Shown piece by piece: positions 1 to 10,026 of a stretch of DNA of 64,000 bases. A program made the position numbers and the translations under genes. The stretch comes from Vreelandella neptunia (lineage in GTDB: Bacteria; Pseudomonadota; Gammaproteobacteria; Pseudomonadales; Halomonadaceae). The stretch covers positions 2,232,001-2,296,000 of the forward strand of contig NZ_CP140255.1 of the NCBI RefSeq assembly GCF_034479615.1. The letters run 5' to 3'. Below the pieces are notes generated by a model that saw nothing but the letters and a program-made list of their open reading frames with translations, ran no database searches and was not told where the DNA came from. Within the stretch, counting starts at the first letter, position 1, and each line of letters opens with the position of its first letter.

Positions 1-1
1 G

Positions 2-631
2 ACGCTACTCGACAATAATCGCGCCTGGGCTGAGCGTATGTGCGAAGAAGACCCCGACTACTTCAAGCGCCTTTCGAACCAGCAGAACCCCGACTATTTA
101 TGGATTGGCTGCTCCGACAGCCGAGTGCCAGCGAATCAAATTATTGCACTCCCGCCTGGGGAAGTTTTCGTACACCGCAACGTTGCCAACTTGCTTCACC
201 ACACCGACATGAACGCCCTCTCGGTAGTTCAGTTCGCGGTGGATGTTCTAAAAGTCAGCCATATTATGGTTGTCGGTCACTATGGTTGCGGGGGCATTAA
301 GGCCGCCATGATGGGAGGCGAATGTGGCGTGGTAGATTACTGGCTGCACTCGGTGCGCGAACAGTACAACCACCACAGGAATTCGCTTGACCACCTCCCT
401 CTGGAAGATCAAATCGATCGCATGTGCGAGCTCAACGTGAAAGCTCAGGTAAACAGTTTATGCCGCACCAAGATTTTGCAGCGCGCTTGGCAGCGAGGTC
501 AGCAGATTTCAGTGCATGGCTGGGTCTACGGGTTAAGCGATGGCCGCGTTAAAGATCTTAACTGCACCGTAAATGGTTTAGAACAAGTGGAAACCCTTTA
601 CCGTATCGATCGCATCCAGCAAGGCGATTAA
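2..631 (+). CDS. can: Beta-class carbonic anhydrase (5' end missing)
   Basis: This gene encodes a zinc enzyme that interconverts CO2 and bicarbonate in the cytoplasm. The frame is open from base 2, upstream of the first in-frame ATG at 38. The codons before that ATG continue the family's N-terminal alignment, so the true start lies outside the window. The visible part has the beta-CA signature GCSDSRVPA (Cys and Asp zinc ligands) and GHYGCGG (His and Cys ligands), and a Can-like C-terminus (HGWVYGLSDG). About 210 codons are present, nearly the full family length. The gene converges with the cytochrome c' gene across a long hairpin. Identity is firm; only the start is unknown. Confidence 0.95.
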   Translation, partial: TLLDNNRAWAERMCEEDPDYFKRLSNQQNPDYLWIGCSDSRVPANQIIALPPGEVFVHRNVANLLHHTDMNALSVVQFAVDVLKVSHIMVVGHYGCGGIKAAMMGGECGVVDYWLHSVREQYNHHRNSLDHLPLEDQIDRMCELNVKAQVNSLCRTKILQRAWQRGQQISVHGWVYGLSDGRVKDLNCTVNGLEQVETLYRIDRIQQGD

Positions 632-643
632 GCTCTCCCCCAA

Positions 644-677
644 TGCCTACCGCTACGCTTAGTCGTAGCGATAGGCA
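644..677. terminator. Bidirectional hairpin between convergent genes
   Basis: The arms TGCCTA-c-CGCTACG and CGTAGCG-a-TAGGCA pair with one internal mismatch around a 6-nt loop. The hairpin lies between the carbonic anhydrase stop and the end of the cytochrome c' gene, and overlaps the last codons of the latter. It has no clear T-tract, so termination activity is inferred from position. Confidence 0.5.
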
Positions 678-1186
678 CGATGGCAGCTCTTACAGCTCGC
701 GCCCACCTCTGAAAGCGCTCGGGCAGTGGCTCGAGTATCTTCTTGCTCTGCCACGTCTATCAAATTGGCGATCTTACCCTCCAAATCGATAAAACCAGCG
801 GCAAAGTCTTCCCACTCTTCCCATATCGAAGCCCGCGCTTCAGAACCACTGCCGTGAGTGCCTTCGATAAACGCAGGCAGCAAACGTTGCGCGCTGGCAC
901 GCTCTTGCAACTCGAGCAATCGCGGCATTGCAGCCTCAAGATCTTGATTATTGATTAGATCAAAGCGCAGCTGACGCACCAGACTTTCAATATCTTTAAG
1001 CTCTTCTCGGCGCCAAACCACGGCTTCGCGCTCACTTGCAAATGGCGTGTCGCTGACGGCTTGGGGCATGGCCAGGGCGCTCGTTTCCTCGCCTGCCCAA
1101 GCCAGCGGCGTGCAGAGCATTAATGCTAAAGCGCTGGCTGCCGTGCCGCGGGGGGAAGCCCACTTCAGGTAATGGCGTTGCTGCAT
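659..1186 (-). CDS. Cytochrome c'-type periplasmic haem protein
   Basis: This 175-residue protein has a Sec signal peptide (hydrophobic stretch to about residue 31, ending AWA) and a C-terminal haem site, CKSCH, at residues 165-169. A single CxxCH near the C-terminus after a helical body is typical of cytochrome c' (PF01322), a four-helix periplasmic protein that binds NO or CO, or transfers electrons. The start ATG is preceded by AGGAAG at good spacing. It is last in the leftward run tamA-tamB-msrA-cytochrome c'. The family is well supported; the physiological partner cannot be read from the sequence. Confidence 0.8.
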   Translation of the reverse strand: MQQRHYLKWASPRGTAASALALMLCTPLAWAGEETSALAMPQAVSDTPFASEREAVVWRREELKDIESLVRQLRFDLINNQDLEAAMPRLLELQERASAQRLLPAFIEGTHGSGSEARASIWEEWEDFAAGFIDLEGKIANLIDVAEQEDTRATARALSEVGASCKSCHRAYRYD

Positions 1187-1235
1187 AATGGCTTCCTGTC
1201 GATGATTCGGTAGTCAAAGGTTTACTGTGCGCGTT

Positions 1236-1868
1236 TTAACCTATCGGGCAGGTGACACCCGTGCCTTTTAAGCCGCAGTAGCCGTGGGGGTTTTTATCCA
1301 GGTACTGCTGATGGTAAGCCTCTGCGTAATAAAATGTCTCTAGCGGCTTAATCTCCGTAGTGATTGCCCCTCTGCCCGCCTTGTCGAGCGCCCGCTGGTA
1401 GGCAGCAGCGCTCTGCTCGGCTACCGTTTGCTGCGCTTGGCTGGTGGTAAAAATGGCTGAGCGATACTGGGAGCCGATGTCGTTACCCTGGCGATTGCCC
1501 TGAGTCGGGTCATGCTGTTCCCAGAAAACCTGCAGCAGCGTTTCTAACTCCACTTGCTGGGGGTCATAAACCACTCTTACTACTTCAGTATGGCCGGTAC
1601 GCCCCGTGCATGTCTCGTCATAGGTGGGGTTAGGTGTCTCACCACCGGCATACCCCGCCGCAGTGACATAGACCCCCGGCAACTGCCAAAACAGTCGCTC
1701 AACGCCCCAGAAACACCCCATGCCTAGTACGATCTCCTCGTGGCCTTCGGGAAACGGAGGATGTATCGAGTGCCCGTTAATGGTATGCACCTGACTGGTT
1801 TCTATGGGCGTATCACGTCCAGGCAGGACACGGCCTGAAGCTGGGCTAGCGTTTGAAAATAGTGACAT
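1236..1868 (-). CDS. msrA: Peptide-methionine (S)-S-oxide reductase MsrA
   Basis: MsrA reduces methionine-S-sulfoxide in proteins and free methionine, using thioredoxin. The active-site motif GCFWG is at residues 51-55 with nucleophilic Cys52. Candidate resolving cysteines are Cys198 (GYCG) and Cys207 near the C-terminus, and the conserved YHQQYL segment is present. At 210 residues it matches the long MsrA form with an N-terminal extension. The start ATG has GAGGGTGAT just upstream. It lies 11 nt after tamB on the same strand, so it is probably co-transcribed. Confidence 0.95.
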   Translation of the reverse strand: MSLFSNASPASGRVLPGRDTPIETSQVHTINGHSIHPPFPEGHEEIVLGMGCFWGVERLFWQLPGVYVTAAGYAGGETPNPTYDETCTGRTGHTEVVRVVYDPQQVELETLLQVFWEQHDPTQGNRQGNDIGSQYRSAIFTTSQAQQTVAEQSAAAYQRALDKAGRGAITTEIKPLETFYYAEAYHQQYLDKNPHGYCGLKGTGVTCPIG

Positions 1869-1879
1869 ATCACCCTCAC

Positions 1880-4800
1880 TTATTGCTGCTGAATGATTTC
1901 AGGATTACCGGAACGGGTAAAGGTGTAGATTAAATCCACCGCTTGATTGGTACCCGAGACGGCCTGTACATAAAGGTTACGCCACAGCGTGTAGCGTAGT
2001 GTTAGTTCGGCAATCGGCGAGAAAATTCCCACCCCGTAACTAATCCTAAGATCGTCGGTAAGCTGGCCACTGACAGCGACTTGGCTATCGTCGCCAGCGC
2101 CCGTGGTGTCCAGCGTTAAGTCATCAATGCCGAACGCTTCACCAATGGAACCCACCGCCCCGCCGGTGCGCCCTAGCGACATGCCTATCAGCGCGGTAGT
2201 TAGTGCGCTATCCACACCGCCCCCAGAAGCATCAGGTGCGCGACCCCGTAACAGGTATGAGAGCGCACGGGATTCATCCATTGCCGGTTCAGAAAATATC
2301 CGTACGTTCGGAGATTCGGCGCTGCCTGTTACCCGCAAGCCCGCAATTACGTCATCTTCGGTAACTTCAGGGTTGCGTATGGCCTCGAAGTCGAGCGTGG
2401 GTAGACCAGGCGGGCCACTAAACAGCAGTTCACCGCGGCGAATAACCAGGTCTTGGCCGAACGCTTGGAAACGACCATCGACCAAATTAACGTCGCCAAA
2501 CAGCTGTAACGCGCCGCTGCTTTGGCGAATTTCCAGCGCGCCTCCCAAGCCAGATTCCAGGCCGTAGGCTGAAATTTGCATATCGCTGCCCAGCGTTAAG
2601 GTCACCAGTACGTCAATGGCCATACCGGTGGCGGCAAGCTCGTCCGCGGCACTTGGGCCATCCTCATTGGCAGCCGCTCGCTGAGCCTCAATTTCGGCCT
2701 GGCGATCGTCGCGCTCGGTAATGATCACTTCATCGCTACTTGGGGTGACTGCCGATGAGGGCATATCGCCAATTTCAAGCCGTGCCCAGGGTAAATTCAC
2801 ATCCCCCCTCACTTGCAGCCTTTCCGGCGTGACCCGGATACGAATATCAGGCGCTACCTCAAGACGCCCAAACTGGGGCATAACGACCAGGATAGGCTCC
2901 TGAACAGCATTTAGATCGACGCCAATCCGCCAATCATCGCCGCTTGGCCAATAAGCATCACCGGTAATTTCCAAACGCCCGCGCTCAGCAGCCAGGTAGC
3001 CGTCAATATCTCCCTGCTCACCGTCAAAAGAGACCACCAGTTCGCCGCCCTGAATATCGACAGGAATATCCGGGCCACTTACCCCTATGCCGCGCAGTCC
3101 AAGCTGGCCCCGTAAGTCAGGTGCAGACGTGGTGCCGGTAATTTGGACGCTGCCCGATAAATCGCCCTCCAGTCGCTCCATTCCGACCAACATGGGTCGA
3201 TAGGGTTGCAGCGAAACACCTTCTGCGCGCAGCTCGCCAGTTAACGTACCGGCCCCCAAGGGATCATTGACCGCCAGGTCTAAGTTGATATCGCCCGATT
3301 CGGCAAGCGAAAGCGACACATTGGCATCCGCCTGGGCTTGGTTGGCCTCGATCTGGGCGTCTAAACTGACTTCTGGCAGTTGCACCGGCTGGCCATAATC
3401 ATTAACGGCAGTAATGGCGAGTTCGCTAAGAATTTGAAGATCTGCCTGCCACTGGGCACCCCCTTGACGCCAGTTGGCAACAAGATCCGCGGTTGTATCC
3501 CCCTCTAACTGCCACTCTTCAGGCAAAAAGGGCTCCAGCATTTCCATTGGCACTTCACGTACCGAAAGCACGGCGTTGCCCTGTTGCGCAGAGGCCGTGA
3601 TTTCCTCTTCGGAACAGACTAATCCACCTTGCTCCCGGCGCAGGCAGAACGGCGAGAGGCGCGCCTGACCATCGGCTAGGTTGTAGCGAAAGTCCAGGGG
3701 CGCCTCAAGACGAATATCCCCCGCCTCAGAATCAACTTCCAGTGGCGTTACGCGGGCTTGGTAAAGTTGGCCTTGCTGATCAAAGCGGCCTTCCAGGGCA
3801 ATCAGCGCACGGCTTAAAGCACTGTTGTCTGTGCCCTGGGCGGTCAGCTCAAGCTGATGTTCGGAGAGGCGCCCGGCCAAATTGGCCTCAATGTTTGCAA
3901 GAGCCTGCCCCCCAGCATTGATGTTTTGTAGCCTCAGCTGTACGTCGAGGGTGGGATCCTCGATGCCCTGTACATCAGCATCTAGGGCAAGCCGTTCAAT
4001 ACGATTCTGGCCAAAGCGCACGCCGTCACCTTGTAAATTGGCGAGTAATTGCGGCTGATTAAAACTGCCGCTGGCCTCTAGCGTACCCACGATAGTGCCC
4101 GCCAAGTCTGGCGAAAGCGTTTGCAACTGGCGTAGTGCAATGTTCGCGTTTAACGACATGGCCTGTTCGCTAATTTGCCCCTCTGCTGTTAAGCGATTCT
4201 CCCCCTGGGTAAACAGCAGTTCTTCAATCTCCAGTTCCAGGTTGCTGTTAGCATCAAAGGCCGCTTGCAGGGTTAGCGGGTAGTCGCGCAGTTCGCCGTC
4301 AATCGCTAAGTTGGGCACGCTAACCGCCCACTGATCCTCTTGCTGACGCAGCGTAAGCTCGATGTCGCCGTTTAAATTACCTTCCAGCTGATCCACGAAG
4401 TGGGCAGGGTTAAACTGATCCAGGCGAATAGTGGTGTTGACCTGTAGCGGAGCAACCCAACTGATGTTGCCTTCGCTACGCAGGGAGCTTTCGTCGACTG
4501 CCAGGGTGAGCGGTTGCCAGCTAAACTGCTCGAGATCGCCCTCACCTGTCACGTTAAGTTGAGTGCGTGGCAGGCTTGGGCCCTCAACCGCCAGAGCCAA
4601 TTGAGCACTATAATCGCTCAGGCTGCCGGTTACCTGTAGATCCAAGTCATCGACTATATAGGCTTCGGTTGTCTCTTCTTCAGTGCTGTCATCGACGCTC
4701 TCATTGCTACTCTCATCTGCGCTGGCAGGTAAAGGCCACTGTATTTGGTCACTTTGCAGTTGGAGTTGAAAAGGCAGCGTCGGGGCAAGCGTGTCCACTT

Positions 4801-5932
4801 GTCCCCTCAAGGACGCATTGACCGCGCCGGAAGCGTCCAACTGCGCTTCAAGCGCATCCAGTGGGCCAGACAGCGTTAAGGTTAAAGATTCGCCATTTAG
4901 CTCAGGGTATATCTCAGCTAAAAACAGTTCGACGTCTAAGCGAGCTTCGAGTGGGTAGTTGCCGTTTAAAGTGGCGTTCGCGGTTAGTTCAGCCTCAGCA
5001 TCCGGGGTAATAACAGAAAGCTCGGTGACTTCGACGTTATTACCTTCGGTTAACAACCCAAGCCGCAGCCGCTCAACGCGGTACTCGGCGACCCCTTCCA
5101 GTTGAAAATCATTGAGCGTGAATTCAGGTATCTGGATATCAACCGGCAGCGTGACCTCCGGTAGCTCCAGGCGCTCGCGTTCTTCAAGCTGCTGCTCCGG
5201 CGATTCCACCGACGCCACAGCTTCTTGGGGTGGCTGGTTGAGCAAGATAGCGGCATCTATGGCTTCAGCATAAAGCGGCGTTTCAATGCCCTGGGTTAGC
5301 AGAACGCCCGACGAGGGTGGCAAATAGACACGGGGCTGCTCCAAGTGGGTTGGCGAGAGGCGTACTGTGCTTCCTTCTGCAGTGGCCGCCGAGCTTAATG
5401 AGCGCCACGCTACTTCGGTACCATCCGCAAGTCTGAGGTTAACATCGTCCAACAGCAGCGAACGTAGTTCGATGGGAAAGGGAAAACGAATAGCCAGCGG
5501 GCTCCCTTCCTCTTCGGGAGGTGGCGCTTGCTCATTGGATGGGCCTAGCTGGATGTCGGCGCCCACCACACGCAGTGTATCGATGCATAAGCGCCCTGAC
5601 AGAACACAGTCATCTGCCCATTGGAGTTCGAACTCATCCACGGTTATACGGGTTTCGCCCAGCTGTAGCTGGAAATTTTCGAGCTGAAAATGGTCGAGCA
5701 AGCCACCTTCATGATGCGCGTAGGAGAAAAAATCGCGCTGCTCCCCCTGCGAGAGCAGCACCCCAGTGCCCCAGGGCGATAACGCCACCCCGACAATCAG
5801 CGCCACAATACCGAACAGCCAAATAGGCAACACGATCACAAGACGCACAAGGCTCCAGAACAGTAGCCATGCGCGATACTTTGGAGACAACATACGGCGC
5901 TTATCAGACGTAGCTGGTTCAACCTGAGACAA
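1880..5932 (-). CDS. tamB: Translocation and assembly module inner-membrane protein TamB
   Basis: This 1350-residue AsmA-like protein bridges the periplasm from the inner membrane to TamA. It assists outer-membrane protein assembly and is implicated in phospholipid transport. It has one N-terminal membrane segment (about residues 30-52, [16 protein letters not shown]) and a long run of beta-rich repeats. The C-terminal DUF490/TamB domain shows [18 protein letters not shown] and a final beta-strand region ending at YTFTRSGNP. The start is a TTG codon with AGGAG six bases upstream; the next ATG is 14 codons inside and has no such site. It follows tamA by 9 nt in the same transcript. Confidence 0.93.
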   Translation of the reverse strand: MSQVEPATSDKRRMLSPKYRAWLLFWSLVRLVIVLPIWLFGIVALIVGVALSPWGTGVLLSQGEQRDFFSYAHHEGGLLDHFQLENFQLQLGETRITVDEFELQWADDCVLSGRLCIDTLRVVGADIQLGPSNEQAPPPEEEGSPLAIRFPFPIELRSLLLDDVNLRLADGTEVAWRSLSSAATAEGSTVRLSPTHLEQPRVYLPPSSGVLLTQGIETPLYAEAIDAAILLNQPPQEAVASVESPEQQLEERERLELPEVTLPVDIQIPEFTLNDFQLEGVAEYRVERLRLGLLTEGNNVEVTELSVITPDAEAELTANATLNGNYPLEARLDVELFLAEIYPELNGESLTLTLSGPLDALEAQLDASGAVNASLRGQVDTLAPTLPFQLQLQSDQIQWPLPASADESSNESVDDSTEEETTEAYIVDDLDLQVTGSLSDYSAQLALAVEGPSLPRTQLNVTGEGDLEQFSWQPLTLAVDESSLRSEGNISWVAPLQVNTTIRLDQFNPAHFVDQLEGNLNGDIELTLRQQEDQWAVSVPNLAIDGELRDYPLTLQAAFDANSNLELEIEELLFTQGENRLTAEGQISEQAMSLNANIALRQLQTLSPDLAGTIVGTLEASGSFNQPQLLANLQGDGVRFGQNRIERLALDADVQGIEDPTLDVQLRLQNINAGGQALANIEANLAGRLSEHQLELTAQGTDNSALSRALIALEGRFDQQGQLYQARVTPLEVDSEAGDIRLEAPLDFRYNLADGQARLSPFCLRREQGGLVCSEEEITASAQQGNAVLSVREVPMEMLEPFLPEEWQLEGDTTADLVANWRQGGAQWQADLQILSELAITAVNDYGQPVQLPEVSLDAQIEANQAQADANVSLSLAESGDINLDLAVNDPLGAGTLTGELRAEGVSLQPYRPMLVGMERLEGDLSGSVQITGTTSAPDLRGQLGLRGIGVSGPDIPVDIQGGELVVSFDGEQGDIDGYLAAERGRLEITGDAYWPSGDDWRIGVDLNAVQEPILVVMPQFGRLEVAPDIRIRVTPERLQVRGDVNLPWARLEIGDMPSSAVTPSSDEVIITERDDRQAEIEAQRAAANEDGPSAADELAATGMAIDVLVTLTLGSDMQISAYGLESGLGGALEIRQSSGALQLFGDVNLVDGRFQAFGQDLVIRRGELLFSGPPGLPTLDFEAIRNPEVTEDDVIAGLRVTGSAESPNVRIFSEPAMDESRALSYLLRGRAPDASGGGVDSALTTALIGMSLGRTGGAVGSIGEAFGIDDLTLDTTGAGDDSQVAVSGQLTDDLRISYGVGIFSPIAELTLRYTLWRNLYVQAVSGTNQAVDLIYTFTRSGNPEIIQQQ

Positions 5933-5941
5933 GTCTCTCTC

Positions 5942-7795
5942 CTAGAATTCCGGTCCGATAGAAAAGTGCAAACGCCAATCGTCCTCACTGTCAAAGGGGT
6001 GGGCAATGTCAAAACGAATTGGCCCCACCGGCGAGACCCAGCGTACCCCGGCCCCGGCGCCCGTTTTCAAATCATTGGGCCCCCAGTTATCAAACGCATC
6101 GCCGTTATCTATAAAAGTGGCTCCCCACCAATCTCCGGTCACGCGACGCTGATACTCCAGGGTCGAGGTAAGCATTTGCTGCCCCCCGCGCAGTCGGCCC
6201 TCGGCGTTGCGGGGAGATAAGCTCTCATAGGAATAACCACGCACACTGCGGTCGCCACCCGCAAAAAAGCGCAGCGATGGCGGTATTTTGGCAAAATCAT
6301 CGGTTTCAATGGCACCTAAACTAATACGTGCCAAGAAGCGGTTATCGTTGCCAATCATGCGGATCCACTCCGTATCCCCCGTGATACGCGCGAACGTCGC
6401 ATCCGAACCCCACACAGTATCCGAATACTCTAACGAGAGCTGCTGGCGATCACCCCATAATGGAAAGCGCTGAGGACGTGTCCGCGTGCGTGACCACTGA
6501 ATACCTGGATAGAACAGCCATACTTGATCCGCCTCACCACCCTGTTCGAAATCCTCATAAGTAGTGCGGAAGTAAACTGTTTGCACCCAGTCGTTATCAA
6601 ACTCCCATCGCCGGGCCAGTTCGACGGTGCCTTCTAGCGACTGGGTATCGCTATCATCGATATTACGAATACCGTATTGAAGCCGATAGCTATCGCGCAG
6701 TGGATCCTCGAGAGGCACGTTATACACGCCGGTAAAACGCTGCTCCGGGGCTGATAAATAAAGGTCATGATCAAGGCTATGACCATAGCGGTTGATCCAC
6801 GGCTGTTCCCAGCCAAATCGTAACCGCGGCCCTACATCGGTGGCATAACCAATACCTACTTCAAACTGGTGACGATCAGCGGGTTCAACACTGACGTCGA
6901 TAGGTAGCTGTGTATCACTGGGCTTATTAAGACTCAGCGCGCTGGCCAAAGCCGCACTGGTGACTCTCGGACGCTCAGGCTGCGATGCAGTGGCTTCACT
7001 CCACCAGGGGGAACCACCACCAGAGGGGGCGATAGTTAATTCTTGAGCAGTTTCAAGGCGCGGACGCACCGAGACCGAGCTGAACCAGCCGGTTTCTGCA
7101 AGCGATTGGTTATAGTCTGCCAGGGTTTGCGCTAAATAGGGGTCACCCTGCTCAAAAGGCTGCATGCGACGCAACCGATCAAGCTCAATATGGCTGCCGG
7201 TAATGGAAGATTCACCAAATTGGTAGCGGGGACCACTGTCAAAATCCATATACAGACGCGCGCTTTGTAGATATGGACGCACTTCCATGCGTCGATCGGT
7301 AAATCCCCAATCAAAGTAACCGCGCTCAATGGCCAATCCCGAAAACTGGCTGCTTAATCGATCCCAGGGAGCATGTCTCAACACATCCCCTTCTTCCAGG
7401 GGAAAGTCTTCTATGGCCTCTTGGAAAGGCGGATCTTCACTCGCATCGCCTTTCACATTAATTGACAGAATTTCAATTTCAACCTGAGGGCCGGGCTCAA
7501 TTTCCAGCCACACACGCTCATCAGTGGCACGTTCAAGGGATACCTCGGGCTCGTAATAGCCGTAAACACGCATTGCTTCTTCGGTGCGCCGACGGATCTC
7601 GCCCTCTAAACGCACCTCAGTATATTCTGCTGCCTCGATATTCTGTAAGTAGGCTTGAATATTGCCTTCGACCTCATCGGAAACACCCGTAACAGTCGCT
7701 TCTAATGCCCATGCGCTAGGTGATACGCATAACAGCGGTAGCACAACCGTAAAGGTGCGCTTTGTGGCTGATGTCCATCGCCGTTGTCTTCCCAT
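5942..7795 (-). CDS. tamA: Outer-membrane Omp85-family protein TamA
   Basis: TamA is the outer-membrane barrel of the TAM complex and works with TamB. The 617-residue protein has a signal peptide (to about residue 30, cleavage after AWA) and POTRA-type repeats to about residue 270. A 16-strand-type barrel follows and ends in a typical outer-membrane C-terminal strand (HFSIGPEF, terminal Phe). The Omp85 L6 lid motif is seen as RFFAGGDRSVRGYSYES. Size and the immediate tamB neighbour fit. A low-complexity Ser/Pro-rich insert lies between POTRA and barrel at about residues 258-275. Confidence 0.93.
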   Translation of the reverse strand: MGRQRRWTSATKRTFTVVLPLLCVSPSAWALEATVTGVSDEVEGNIQAYLQNIEAAEYTEVRLEGEIRRRTEEAMRVYGYYEPEVSLERATDERVWLEIEPGPQVEIEILSINVKGDASEDPPFQEAIEDFPLEEGDVLRHAPWDRLSSQFSGLAIERGYFDWGFTDRRMEVRPYLQSARLYMDFDSGPRYQFGESSITGSHIELDRLRRMQPFEQGDPYLAQTLADYNQSLAETGWFSSVSVRPRLETAQELTIAPSGGGSPWWSEATASQPERPRVTSAALASALSLNKPSDTQLPIDVSVEPADRHQFEVGIGYATDVGPRLRFGWEQPWINRYGHSLDHDLYLSAPEQRFTGVYNVPLEDPLRDSYRLQYGIRNIDDSDTQSLEGTVELARRWEFDNDWVQTVYFRTTYEDFEQGGEADQVWLFYPGIQWSRTRTRPQRFPLWGDRQQLSLEYSDTVWGSDATFARITGDTEWIRMIGNDNRFLARISLGAIETDDFAKIPPSLRFFAGGDRSVRGYSYESLSPRNAEGRLRGGQQMLTSTLEYQRRVTGDWWGATFIDNGDAFDNWGPNDLKTGAGAGVRWVSPVGPIRFDIAHPFDSEDDWRLHFSIGPEF

Positions 7796-7899
7796 ACATT
7801 TTTATCCCAACCTAAATCAGCGGCTTCATCGCCTAAGCATTTCAACGCATTAGCATGTTAAAGATTAAGCAATCACACTCATACTTCCGACGCGCCTTA

Positions 7900-8721
7900 T
7901 TAACGCAGCATTTCTAACTGAGCACTGAAGGCAAGCTGCGCCTGACGTACCTGGCGCACATCGCTTTCCAGCGAATTCAGCCGTTGAGACCACTCCTGCT
8001 CCAATGCTTCCAAGGCTGCTTGATCTGCAGGCGCTTCTATCTCTGCAACGGATGTTTCCAGCTCATCAAAGCGCTCCTCGAACGCTGCTCTTTGCGCCGA
8101 CAACTGCTCTTCCCAAGCGCTACTGACACTGTTGAGCTGACTATCCAGGCTATCGATGCGCCGTTCGGTCAGTTGCTCCAGATGGGAGACTTCTTCAACA
8201 AGATTTTGACGACCCGAGGAACCCGTTTGTTCCAAGGCGTCAAGCGATTCCCGCATCGCCAATAATTGACTGTCGCGCAGTTCGGCTTGCTCTTTAAGCT
8301 GAGACAACTGCTGCAACAGTGTGTTGATGGAATCACTAGAGACCGTATCCTCGCTAGAAGTGAGAAAGCCGTATAACTCTTCTCGAGTAGCGGCTAAAGA
8401 CATTGACAGTTGCTCCTGCTCTTGGAAAAGCGTCGACATCTGAGCTTGTACAAAGGTTATCGTATCTTGTACGTCAGTGTCATCCGAATCCAACCGAGCA
8501 TGCACATTGGAGACTTCCCCACTCACCCGGTGAAGCTCATCTAACAGTCGTTCACGTTCGTACCAAAGTCCAGCCGCAGCCGCGCCCATAAGCGCAATGA
8601 TCAGTAGCAAACATAGCCATAGTGGCCATAGCGTGGGCCCCTTTCGGTGGCGCAAGTGTTGCGCCGTCAAGCTTTGATCCACATCGGGCACAATACGAGA
8701 GGATGCGGTGGCGTCTGGCAT
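7900..8721 (-). CDS. Single-pass membrane protein with long coiled coil, unknown function
   Basis: I do not recognise this 273-residue protein as a named family. It has a cytoplasmic N-terminus of about 30 residues, one transmembrane segment (about residues 32-52, WPLWLCLLLIIALMGAAAAG), then a heptad-rich helical body to the C-terminus with no cysteines. The layout resembles HemX-like or chain-length-regulator-like envelope coiled coils, without their motifs. The start ATG has GAGGAA six bases upstream. It follows the UDP-glucose dehydrogenase-like gene by 9 nt and so probably forms an operon with it and galU. Translation is confident; function is unknown. Confidence 0.75.
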   Translation of the reverse strand: MPDATASSRIVPDVDQSLTAQHLRHRKGPTLWPLWLCLLLIIALMGAAAAGLWYERERLLDELHRVSGEVSNVHARLDSDDTDVQDTITFVQAQMSTLFQEQEQLSMSLAATREELYGFLTSSEDTVSSDSINTLLQQLSQLKEQAELRDSQLLAMRESLDALEQTGSSGRQNLVEEVSHLEQLTERRIDSLDSQLNSVSSAWEEQLSAQRAAFEERFDELETSVAEIEAPADQAALEALEQEWSQRLNSLESDVRQVRQAQLAFSAQLEMLR

Positions 8722-8730
8722 GACATTTCC

Positions 8731-10023
8731 TCAAAGAGTCTTCGGGTCGGCACGACGGCCAATACCTCGGTACATTAATCCACAGCTGGCAACGAACTCA
8801 GGGTCGTAAATATTGCGTCCATCTAGTACGAGCTTAGCGTTTAAAAGCGAGCCGAGTCGGTGCCAGTCCGGGTTCCAATACGTTTTCCATTCAGTTACCA
8901 GCATCAGCAGATCAGCCCCCTCGCAGGCTTGGTAGGGGTCATGCGTATAGGTGCGCAGGTCGTCACGCTCGCCTACCAAGGCGTGAAGTGCAGGCACTGC
9001 CGCTGGGTCGTGGAGCTGCACCTTAACTCCCTGCGCCCAGAGCGCCTCCAGCAGCGTTAATACCGGAGCATGGTCAATACGTGCTGTGCCAGGCTTAAAC
9101 GCCGCGCCCCATATCGCCACGGTTTTACCCGCCAGTTCACCGGAAAAGTGCGCCCACAGTTTGCGAAATAGGGTCTCTTTCTTCTGCTCGTTAATATCCA
9201 TCACCTGCTCAAGCAGTGCTGAATAACGACCGCTTTGCAGTTGCACATCGGCCAAGCGCATCAAATCACGAGAGAAGTTAGGCCCGCCAAATCCACATCC
9301 GGGGTAGAGATACTCAAACCCTATCCGTGAGTCAGCGCCCATTCCCTGTCGGACATGCTCAACATCCACCCCCAGGGTATCAGCCAAGCCAGCGATTTCA
9401 TTCATATAACTGATACGCGTAGCCAGCATGCCGTTAATAGCCAGTTTGGTGAGCTCAGCAGCACGGCGCGGCATACACTGAAATACTTCGCTGCGGCGAT
9501 TAAAGGCACGCAATAGCTCCCTAGTCACCTGCTCACCAGTGGCATCATCGCAACCTAGCAGCCGCCTAGTGGGACGGGTAAACGACTCCCATGCCCGTCC
9601 CTCTTCCAACGTATCAGGGAGCGCCACGCTGGTATGCTGCACGCCTATCAGCGCATGCAGGCGTTCGGTCTCGCCGACCGGAAACGTAGAGTTATTGATA
9701 AGCACTATGCCCTGCTGATCAACCAGTAGCGGGTCTTCAACCAGCGCCGTGGCTGAACTACGCTGCGCAGGAGATAATGCCAACCAAATCACTTCAGGCG
9801 TGTGCGCCTCTTTAAGCTGTTCAATGATCTGCAGCGTCCCATCCGCCAGCCCGTGCTCCAAATGAACCAGCAGTTGCGGTTCACTGCGAAGCCAATCCAC
9901 CCGGGAAAGTGCTGACCAAGGGGCGTCAGCGTGCGGTAACCACTGCACCTGATGCCCTACCGAGGCCAACGCAGCGGCGGCCGTTGCTGCGCTCAATTCG
10001 CTACCATAAAGCAACACCCGCAT
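8731..10023 (-). CDS. UDP-glucose 6-dehydrogenase homologue lacking the catalytic cysteine
   Basis: The 430-residue protein has the full domain order of nucleotide-sugar dehydrogenases: NAD domain, central helical domain and C-terminal UDP-binding domain. Conserved blocks are AAELTKLAINGMLATRISYMNE, IWGAAFKPGTARI and LLMLVTEWK, giving the catalytic-Lys and sugar-binding elements. Two key sites are eroded. The active-site GGSCFPKD motif reads GGPNFSRD, with Asn249 where the nucleophilic Cys belongs. The N-terminal GxGxxG loop reads GSELSA. Enzyme activity is therefore doubtful. It starts 3 nt after galU with GGGAG upstream. It may be inactive, regulatory, or act on another substrate. Confidence 0.85.
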   Translation of the reverse strand: MRVLLYGSELSAATAAAALASVGHQVQWLPHADAPWSALSRVDWLRSEPQLLVHLEHGLADGTLQIIEQLKEAHTPEVIWLALSPAQRSSATALVEDPLLVDQQGIVLINNSTFPVGETERLHALIGVQHTSVALPDTLEEGRAWESFTRPTRRLLGCDDATGEQVTRELLRAFNRRSEVFQCMPRRAAELTKLAINGMLATRISYMNEIAGLADTLGVDVEHVRQGMGADSRIGFEYLYPGCGFGGPNFSRDLMRLADVQLQSGRYSALLEQVMDINEQKKETLFRKLWAHFSGELAGKTVAIWGAAFKPGTARIDHAPVLTLLEALWAQGVKVQLHDPAAVPALHALVGERDDLRTYTHDPYQACEGADLLMLVTEWKTYWNPDWHRLGSLLNAKLVLDGRNIYDPEFVASCGLMYRGIGRRADPKTL

Positions 10024-10026
10024 GGG

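Noticed and set aside
904..906. Numbering is in residues of the Amt fusion: EIL instead of EAL suggested an inactive phosphodiesterase
   Set aside because: The catalytic Glu is kept and only the Ala varies. DDFGTG, LKIDG and the later Glu and Gln are all present, so inactivity is not supported.
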